Positions 14,353 through 19,833 of a stretch of 19,833 bases of DNA are shown in pieces. How positions within the stretch are numbered: the stretch's first letter is position 1; each line of letters starts with the position of its first letter. Made by a program: the position numbers and the translations under genes. This stretch comes from JBBRLG01 sp038231495 (lineage in GTDB: Bacteria; Planctomycetota; Planctomycetia; Gemmatales; Gemmataceae). A model generated the notes under the pieces. That model did not search any database. It was not told the origin of the DNA and worked only from the letters and a program-made list of their open reading frames with translations. The DNA lies in assembly GCA_038231495.1 (NCBI GenBank), contig JBBRLG010000060.1, positions 1-19,833 of the forward strand, in the 5' to 3' direction.

Positions 14353-14937
14353 TCATTCGTCCGCGTCGTCGCGCAGGCCGAGGGCACGGCTCGCCTTGTC
14401 GATCGCGTACGCCAATTGTTTGCGCAGCGCGTCGGGCTTTTTCCCCAGTTCGGCGGCGAGTTCGGGCCACGAACGGCCCAGGCGGTACTGGTCGAACAGG
14501 TAGCGCTCGTCGGCGGCGAGCCGGCGGCGGACCAGGGCCAGCACGTCCGCGTTCTCGACGATCTTGCCGGGATCGCAACTGGAGCCGCCGGCGGGATCGT
14601 AGGGCCCTGCCGAGCCTTCGGGAAATTGTTGCTCTTTGGGCAAGTCGGCGACGAGGTCGCGGATCTTGTACTCGGCCAGGTCGCGCAGGTAGCCGCGGAG
14701 CTTGGCGGGGTGGTCGAAGCGGAGGGTGCCGGCGCGCAACCGCCCCAGGAACTTGCCGAGGACGGACTGAAAGACGTCGAGGGTGTCGCACACCTCGCGG
14801 ACGCGCGGGTCGGTCAGCCGGAAGTGGATGAACCGCCGGATGTCGGGTTCAAAGGCGACGACGAGTTCCTCGGCGGCGGCCGCATCGCCCGCCGTCAGCC
14901 GTTCGACCAGGACGTGAAACGCGTCGCCGGGGGGCAT
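14353..14937 (-). CDS. ECF-like RNA polymerase sigma-70 factor
   Basis: The 194-residue protein has sigma region 2 (about residues 12-90; LVVAFEPDIRRFIHFRLTDP, then CDTLDVFQSVLGKFL and KLRGYLRDLAEYKIRDLV). Region 4 (about 140-190; ADERYLFDQYRLGRSWPELA, then KKPDALRKQLAYAIDKASRA) includes the helix-turn-helix for -35 recognition. It resembles the planctomycete ECF-like sigma factors often linked to Ser/Thr kinase genes. The ATG at 14937 begins just before the region 2 fold, with AAGG about 8 bases upstream; the open frame further upstream is not conserved-looking. A kinase gene lies 3.6 kb away on the same strand, separated by four plus-strand genes. No anti-sigma factor gene is visible. Confidence 0.88.
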   Translation of the reverse strand: MPPGDAFHVLVERLTAGDAAAAEELVVAFEPDIRRFIHFRLTDPRVREVCDTLDVFQSVLGKFLGRLRAGTLRFDHPAKLRGYLRDLAEYKIRDLVADLPKEQQFPEGSAGPYDPAGGSSCDPGKIVENADVLALVRRRLAADERYLFDQYRLGRSWPELAAELGKKPDALRKQLAYAIDKASRALGLRDDADE

Positions 14938-15186
14938 GGAGGCACCTTGGGGGAAGATGGAGGAATGAAGTGAAGGTATTGTACATCCGTTCCGGTTGGA
15001 CGCAAGGCGCCGGGTCGTTACGCAGACTTTGCCGAAATCTTCAAAATCAGTCTCCGGGAGAGGGCAATATGCCCGTGTAGAGAGGCAGGCAGACAATTGC
15101 TAACCGAACGGCCGCATCGAGCAAGCGTCGCGAAAAAGCGCCAAAACAAGGCCTTGCCACATCCACACTCTTCGATGAGGGGAATC

Positions 15187-15978
15187 ATGCCTGACACAAC
15201 CGCCCTTGAGAACCAAATACGTTCGATGGAAAAAGATGTTGATCGTGCGAAAATATGGCTCAGGGTGATACAATTCGTCGCTGGCGCGTCGGCAATCATC
15301 TTCGCCGTCTTCTGCTATTTATTTCAGAGCCATCTGCACTACATGGTCGCAGAACAAACCGATCAGAAAATCGGTGCTGAGATTGCTATACAGCTACCCA
15401 AGAAAGTAGATGCCGAAATCGAGAAGAAAGTGGGCACGGAATTGTTTGACCAAATTCAAGCAGATGCCAGGAGGATAAGACAAATCGCCCGAGACGCGGA
15501 AGTTTCCAACTCTCAAATAAACCTAAATATGCAGGAAATCAGAAAGAGCAAAGATCTCTTGGGCAAATACCAAATCAAAGCGGTAGCTGGATTCGATGGT
15601 TATCCCGATGTAGCACCAAACAATAAATGGCAAGACGGCCTGGTTTACAAACAAGCTAAGGTTCTTGGCGTTGTGCCAAACAATAACAAATTCAATCGGC
15701 CCGATATCGCTCACACTTTTCAGGGAACTGGAATTAAGAGCGTCAAGCAACTCACGGCTGGTCTGTTTGAAGTCGAACTTACAGATCCCATCGCCAATGC
15801 GAGTTACATTGTGCTGGCTTCTTCGGAAGGTTTGATACTAACCGACGTAACAAAACAAACGGCAACATCCTTTCAATTAGAAGTATTGGGGCTTCGAGAA
15901 CAAGTACCGGGAGTCCAAAAATACCACCTAGAATGGGCGGGACAGTGGGTAAGCTTGATGGTCATTGAGTTAAAGTGA
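15187..15978 (+). CDS. Hypothetical membrane-anchored coiled-coil protein with beta-rich C-terminus
   Basis: No known family is recognised with certainty. The 263-residue protein has a short cytoplasmic N-terminus, one membrane segment (about 24-46), and a charged helical stalk (about 54-127) likely to form a coiled coil. The beta-rich C-terminal region (about 185-263) includes GTGIKSVKQLTAGLFEVELT and PIANASYIVLAS. Such a pattern resembles the small beta-sandwich domains found at the ends of phage tail fibres and some surface stalk proteins, but this is by eye only. The gene is visibly AT-richer than its neighbours (many AAA, AAT and ATA codons), which suggests acquisition by transfer. The ATG at 15187 has AGGGG 5-6 bases upstream. 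Confidence 0.7.
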   Translation: MPDTTALENQIRSMEKDVDRAKIWLRVIQFVAGASAIIFAVFCYLFQSHLHYMVAEQTDQKIGAEIAIQLPKKVDAEIEKKVGTELFDQIQADARRIRQIARDAEVSNSQINLNMQEIRKSKDLLGKYQIKAVAGFDGYPDVAPNNKWQDGLVYKQAKVLGVVPNNNKFNRPDIAHTFQGTGIKSVKQLTAGLFEVELTDPIANASYIVLASSEGLILTDVTKQTATSFQLEVLGLREQVPGVQKYHLEWAGQWVSLMVIELK

Positions 15979-15979
15979 C

Positions 15980-16011
15980 TCCGCTGTCCAAGTTTATCGT
16001 TGGTTAGCGGA
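15980..16011. terminator. Hairpin after the coiled-coil protein gene
   Basis: TCCGCT (15980-15985) pairs with AGCGGA (16006-16011), and inside it CCAA (15988-15991) pairs with TTGG (16000-16003). A 2-by-2 internal loop separates the stems. It starts 2 bases after the stop codon, so it is a plausible terminator or mRNA 3'-end structure, although no T tract follows. Confidence 0.5.
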
Positions 16012-16046
16012 ATGTTGGCGGCTTCCCGATTTTACCTGAGACAAGC

Positions 16047-17054
16047 ATGAATTCGCGGCAAGAACTGATCACCCTCATGCGGGGCCAGGCAGCTTGTCCG
16101 ATCATTAGCTTTTTGGGCGAATTGGGGTTCCTCGACAGAATGGCGCAAGGAGTATTCAGCGTAGAAAGCTTTCCAGCCGCGGACCCGGCCACACTTGGCG
16201 CGGTACTTCGCTACCTCGTTGGCATAGGGCTGTTGGTGCCTTCGGGAAGTGGTTACGAAGCGTCGCCTTTGGGCGTCACGGTTTTTCAGCGATACGGCGC
16301 GTTTAACATTCTGCATTCGTACCGCGACTTCTTCGACCAAATTCCGGCCCTTCTTGAAGGGACTCGGTTTAAGCCGGCGGTTCACCGATTGCGTAATGTT
16401 TTGGGGAGTGGCCAACTCCATGCACGGAAGTTTTTTCCGACCGCGCTCCGCTTCATCGCCGAAAGCCGGTTCGATACGATCGTAGACGTTGGCTGCGGCG
16501 ATGGTCATTTCCTTTCCAGCGTGTTGGAGTCGCACCCGGCTGCGAGTGCGGTGGCGGTCGATCTCTCGGATATCGCGGTGAGCGCGACCGTGAAGCGTCT
16601 ACAGGGATTTGCCGTCCGCGGCGTTGTCGCCGATGGCTTCGACGTTGATCTATGGGTACAGGCCTTGCCACCCAGGGCAAAAGCCACCTTGGTATCGGCG
16701 TGGTTCGTCCTGCACGAATTTTCTGGCGGCCGGTGGGAACGCGTTGTTGAGTTCTTTCAAAAGCTCCGCCACCATTGCCCATCGGCTGACGTAGTAGTTG
16801 GCGAGATCGTGAATGTACCGGACGTAGCGCTGGCTGCGAACCGGGCCGATTCGATCATGCCTGAGTTTTTGCTTTTCCACGCACTGTCTGGCCAAGGGGT
16901 CCTCACCTGGGAGCAGCACTGCCGCGTGCTGGCTGAGATTCCCTATCGGTTAATTGGTGAAAAGCATTTTGACCCGATACTCGTCGGAGGCAACGACGCC
17001 ATCCCCAGCAGCTTCATTTGGCACCTGCGGCCAGAGGGTGCGCCAATTGACTGA
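16047..17054 (+). CDS. SAM-dependent methyltransferase with N-terminal winged-helix-like domain
   Basis: The 335-residue protein has an N-terminal helical/winged-helix dimerisation region (about 1-85; FLGELGFLDRMAQGVFSVES and LRYLVGIGLLVPSGSGYEAS). This is as in natural-product O- and C-methyltransferases. The class I Rossmann fold follows, with motif I VDVGCGDGHFL (146-156), the acidic residue after strand 2 (Asp172), and the motif IV/V region LVSAWFVLHEFSGG (215-228). The substrate is unknown, probably a small molecule. The start is the ATG at 16047. The stop codon overlaps the TTG start proposed for the GNAT gene, so the two are likely translationally coupled. Confidence 0.87.
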   Translation: MNSRQELITLMRGQAACPIISFLGELGFLDRMAQGVFSVESFPAADPATLGAVLRYLVGIGLLVPSGSGYEASPLGVTVFQRYGAFNILHSYRDFFDQIPALLEGTRFKPAVHRLRNVLGSGQLHARKFFPTALRFIAESRFDTIVDVGCGDGHFLSSVLESHPAASAVAVDLSDIAVSATVKRLQGFAVRGVVADGFDVDLWVQALPPRAKATLVSAWFVLHEFSGGRWERVVEFFQKLRHHCPSADVVVGEIVNVPDVALAANRADSIMPEFLLFHALSGQGVLTWEQHCRVLAEIPYRLIGEKHFDPILVGGNDAIPSSFIWHLRPEGAPID

Positions 17055-17610
17055 TCTAGAATTGCGCGAAATCGCGGTCACTGATCGAAAAATGATCGCC
17101 CGGATCGGCGACCTGCGCGTCCGGTCATGGCGTACCGAAGTGCCCGGAGTTCCGGAAATGACAACCTGGTTAGAAGACTTCGACCAGGTGGCCCGCCATT
17201 GGGCTATTCTGCGGGACAACGAGCCGGTTGCAGCAGCCCGGTTGAGTGTGCATGTTGCGATTGAAGATGTCCCCGATGCCGAGGTATATGCCGGTGTCTT
17301 CAAAGATACCCTACCGACGCCCATCGGTGCTTTCAACCGCCTGGTCGTCGATCCGGAATACCGCGGGTTAGGTTTCGCGGGAAGGCTGGATCAAGTCCGC
17401 TTGGCGGCAGCCGAACAAATGGGTTGTCGTTGCATCGTCGCCACCACTACTCCCGGTGATCGCCGAACGAAGCAGTTACAGGCAATCGGTTTCGATGTTG
17501 TCGGCCGAGGGGGTCCGAACATTCAGGCTGTCCTCCTTCGAGGAATAGAGAATCTTGTGTTGCTCTGTCCGTTGCCCCGAACGGGCGGACTGGCGACAGG
17601 TCCAACGTGA
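17047..17610 (+). CDS. GNAT-family N-acetyltransferase
   Basis: The 187-residue protein has the GNAT fold. The acetyl-CoA binding motif A is clear: FNRLVVDPEYRGLGFAGRLD spans about 96-115, with the R/Q-x-x-G-x-G/A loop at RGLGFAG (106-112). CRCIVATTTPGDRRTKQLQA then GFDVV (127-152) forms the following strand and helix. The acyl acceptor is unknown. The start is uncertain: a TTG at 17047 overlaps the methyltransferase stop codon and has GAGG upstream, whereas the first ATG at 17092 would remove part of the first strand. An earlier in-frame GTG at 16954 would overlap the methyltransferase gene by 100 bases. The next gene begins 6 bases downstream. Confidence 0.84.
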   Translation: MTDLELREIAVTDRKMIARIGDLRVRSWRTEVPGVPEMTTWLEDFDQVARHWAILRDNEPVAAARLSVHVAIEDVPDAEVYAGVFKDTLPTPIGAFNRLVVDPEYRGLGFAGRLDQVRLAAAEQMGCRCIVATTTPGDRRTKQLQAIGFDVVGRGGPNIQAVLLRGIENLVLLCPLPRTGGLATGPT

Positions 17611-17616
17611 GGGACG

Positions 17617-18501
17617 ATGGGAAGGTCATTTGCCAATCCTGTCGCGTTGATGCTCGCCGCGGCCTGGGCCTTCAGTGTCATGGGGGCTTGCACCCGCTTG
17701 CTCAGTCCTTCATGTGATTGGGCTTTCGTCGCGTTCGTACGTTCCGTGGTTGCATTGACGGTTGCGGTCTCGCTCGCCCGGCCTGGCAACGTACCGCTGG
17801 TCTGGTGGGCCGGCCGGTTATGGCTTCGGAGCTTGGCCGGGGGTATCAGCCTGGCCTGTAGCTTTTACGCAACGGCTCGACTGCCGCTAGCGGATTCAAC
17901 GGCGCTGTTTTGCATCAACCCCCTTTGGGTTGTCCTTTTGATGGGTCTGGGCCGGCGACAGATCCCATCTTTTTCTGACGTGGTAGCTGTCACTTGCGGG
18001 TGTGTGGGCATCTGGCTGATTTTGGGACCGGGCTTGGTCGGTCTTGACCTGGACGCCGTGATTGTCGCGATAGCCGGCTCGGTCATGGCTGCGATTTCCT
18101 TCATTGGGCTGCACCGGCTTTACGATTTTGACCCAAGGGCTGTGCTGGCCCACTTCTCGGCGGTGTCTTGTGGCGTAACCGGGGTTTGCTGGCTGGCGGG
18201 TTCGGCGGGTCAAACCGTTAGGGATGGTTGGGTGACCGTTGTCCCATTATTAGTCGCAGTCGGTCTGGCCGGGGCTGCGGGGCAGTTGCTGCAAACGCGG
18301 GCTTTTGCGTTGGGCAGGCCACAAATAATCGCGGTCGTAGGTTTGAGTCAGGTCTTGTTCGGGGTGGTATTCGATGTGCTTTTTTGGAGCCGACGGCCTT
18401 CCCTCATCGAAATCACCGGCTTTGGACTTACCATGACGGCAACGGCCTGGGTTTACCTTCGAGGTGCCAATAAGGTGCGTGCGATCAACCAGCAGGCGTG
18501 A
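17617..18501 (+). CDS. EamA/DMT-superfamily transporter
   Basis: The 294-residue protein is strongly hydrophobic with about ten predicted membrane segments in two internal EamA repeats, as in drug/metabolite exporters. The first repeat starts at ALMLAAAWAFSVMGACTRLL (9-28) and includes FYATARLPLADSTALFCINP (83-102). The second begins near VIVAIAGSVMAAISFIGLHR and includes AGAAGQLLQTRAFALGRPQI. The substrate is unknown, but its place at the end of a methyltransferase-GNAT operon suggests export of the modified product. The ATG at 17617 has GAGGGA just upstream, and the gap to the GNAT stop is 6 bases. The gene converges with the kinase gene, 27 bases away. Confidence 0.88.
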   Translation: MGRSFANPVALMLAAAWAFSVMGACTRLLSPSCDWAFVAFVRSVVALTVAVSLARPGNVPLVWWAGRLWLRSLAGGISLACSFYATARLPLADSTALFCINPLWVVLLMGLGRRQIPSFSDVVAVTCGCVGIWLILGPGLVGLDLDAVIVAIAGSVMAAISFIGLHRLYDFDPRAVLAHFSAVSCGVTGVCWLAGSAGQTVRDGWVTVVPLLVAVGLAGAAGQLLQTRAFALGRPQIIAVVGLSQVLFGVVFDVLFWSRRPSLIEITGFGLTMTATAWVYLRGANKVRAINQQA

Positions 18502-18528
18502 TTGAGCCGCGCAATTTGGGAGCACCGG

Positions 18529-19833
18529 TCATGTTTGGACCCCTACGGTAATCTCGGCTTGCAACGTGGCTACATTTGGGTAGCGCACACTTACGATTCT
18601 TGCCATCGCCCGATGAATCGCCGCCGCCAACTCCGCCGGCACCTCCGGTCGGCGCGTGCGGATCGGCACCGGGTCGTCCTGCAAGATGCGTTTGAACATC
18701 CCCGCCGTGGTCGGGGCTGGGTCGTGCGGGTACGCCGCCGTCAGCAGGTAGTACAGCGTCGCGGCGGCGGAGTACTGGTCGGCGGCGGGTTGGGCGTCGC
18801 GGAAGTTTAACACCTGCTCCGGCGGCATGAACGCCGGCGTGCCGCCGAAACCGCCTACCAGCGTCAGGCCGCTCAGCGGCGACGCCTGGTACGCCCGCGC
18901 CAGGCCGAAGTCCGCCAGCTTCACCACCTCGCGGCCGTTCTCCTCCGTCACCAGCAGGTTGCTCGGCTTGATGTCGCGATGCACGAAACCCTCCGCGTGG
19001 GCGTAGGCCAGCGCTTCCAGCAACTGACACGTCCAGCCCACCGCCCGGTCTATCGCCAGCGGGCCGGTTTCCCGCACGATCCGGCCCGCGTCCTTGCCGG
19101 CCACGTAGTCCGTCACGAAATAGAGCAGGCCGTCCGCCTCGCCCGTCTCGCGGAAGGCGACGATGTGCGGGTGCGACAGCCGCCGCAGGATGTCCGCCTC
19201 GCGCAGGAAACGGGCCGTCGCCGTCCGACTCGGCCGCGCCGCCGGCAGGATCGTCTTGATGGCCACCGTTTCGCCCGTATCCTCGCGTTGCGCACGGTAG
19301 ACCACGCCCATCGCGCCGCGGCCCAGCTCGTACTCGACGCGGTAGCCGGGAATTTGGGGCAGACGGTGCGCCGCCGGGAGGACGAGGGGCGGGCCGTCGG
19401 GGGCGGACGGGCCGACGAGGGCGTCGTGCAACAGGAGCTGGCGTTCCAGGGCGACGGAGTGTTGCGGGAACCGGCGTTGCAACTCTTCGGCTTGCGGCCG
19501 TTCGCCGGCTTGCTCGCGCAGGCAGTATTCGCCGTAGAGCAGTTCGAGGACGCCCTCGGCGTTCGCCGCCAGCAGGGGCCACTGCTCCAGGTACGCCTCC
19601 ACCGGCAGCCGCAACCCCTGCCGCCAGTGCAGCAGTTGCAGATCGCGCAAAGTGCCGACGACCGCCGACGCCTCCCAGCCGAGGGCCGCCGCGTGCAAGC
19701 TCACCGCCGCTGCTTCCGGGCCGTTGGCGAACGCGGGCTCCAACGCGGGCGATTCCAGCGACACGCGCAGGACGGTGTGGCCCGCCTTGATGCGGTCGCC
19801 GTCGTGCAGGTCCGCGGTTTGCACCGGGTTGCC
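18529..19833 (-). CDS. FHA-domain Ser/Thr protein kinase, partial (5' end outside window)
   Basis: The gene enters from the window end, so only about 434 residues are seen. The first ~25 (NPVQTADLHDGDRIKAGHTV then LRVS) look like the end of an FHA phosphopeptide-binding domain. A helical region follows (about 60-140; VEAYLEQWPLLAANAEGVLE and REQAGERPQAEELQRRFPQH), as often found in planctomycete kinases. The kinase domain spans about 164-410, with the glycine loop GRGAMGVVY, catalytic lysine VAIK (193), HRDIKPSN (HRD 285-287), DFG (308-310) and the PPE activation-loop end. It is an RD kinase and should be active. It stops soon after the kinase domain, without the C-terminal membrane segment and sensor region many relatives have. 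It lies upstream of the sigma factor on the same strand, so a former kinase-sigma pair is possible. Confidence 0.9.
   Translation of the reverse strand, partial: GNPVQTADLHDGDRIKAGHTVLRVSLESPALEPAFANGPEAAAVSLHAAALGWEASAVVGTLRDLQLLHWRQGLRLPVEAYLEQWPLLAANAEGVLELLYGEYCLREQAGERPQAEELQRRFPQHSVALERQLLLHDALVGPSAPDGPPLVLPAAHRLPQIPGYRVEYELGRGAMGVVYRAQREDTGETVAIKTILPAARPSRTATARFLREADILRRLSHPHIVAFRETGEADGLLYFVTDYVAGKDAGRIVRETGPLAIDRAVGWTCQLLEALAYAHAEGFVHRDIKPSNLLVTEENGREVVKLADFGLARAYQASPLSGLTLVGGFGGTPAFMPPEQVLNFRDAQPAADQYSAAATLYYLLTAAYPHDPAPTTAGMFKRILQDDPVPIRTRRPEVPAELAAAIHRAMARIVSVRYPNVATLQAEITVGVQT

Overview
The window reads as a piece of a high-GC planctomycete chromosome, most likely from the Gemmata/Gemmataceae side. 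This is an inference from gene content: a Tat-exported DUF1501 protein, an FHA-containing Ser/Thr kinase of the planctomycete type, an ECF-like sigma factor, many DUF433/DUF5615 and ParE-type toxin-antitoxin parts, and GC-rich palindromic intergenic repeats. No rRNA, tRNA or CRISPR array is visible.

Layout. 1-306 is a leader with two small hairpins, followed by a Tat-exported DUF1501 protein (307-1692). A 300-base gap with a GNRA-capped hairpin precedes an envelope pair: a giant AsmA/YhdP-like protein (1996-5211) built of about five ~130-residue repeats, and an LptF/LptG-type permease (5289-6482). A 478-base non-coding stretch (6483-6960) holds structured repeats. Then come argJ (6961-8157), a 118-bp MITE-like inverted-repeat element (8221-8338), and a compact housekeeping run: a CbpA-type DnaJ (8379-9296), rnpA (9316-9699) and yidD (9696-9917), closed by a strong hairpin. 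On the minus strand lie an NrnA-like DHH phosphoesterase (11133-12116) and, 30 bases downstream of it, a membrane protein with one CxxCH haem motif (9975-11102). A divergent cupin gene (12237-12599) and a small 2-TM pore-like membrane protein (12628-12996, minus) follow.

From about 13.3 kb the window turns accessory. A DUF433 gene (13324-13632) is followed by a DUF5615 toxin remnant broken after about 25 residues. It abuts an intact ParE-type toxin/antitoxin pair on the other strand (13763-14286). An ECF-like sigma factor (14353-14937, minus) comes next. Between it and the FHA-Ser/Thr kinase (18529 to the window end, minus) lie four plus-strand genes: an AT-richer gene for a membrane-anchored coiled-coil protein with a tail-fibre-like C-terminus (15187-15978), and a coupled cassette of SAM methyltransferase, GNAT acetyltransferase and EamA exporter (16047-18501).

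The best candidates for something new are: (a) the shared 12-bp terminus GTAACCGTTCAC, present as two inverted pairs on either side of argJ, which suggests a family of non-autonomous elements; (b) the modular repeat architecture of the AsmA-like protein paired with a lone LptF/G permease; (c) the methyltransferase-GNAT-exporter cassette on a compositional island.
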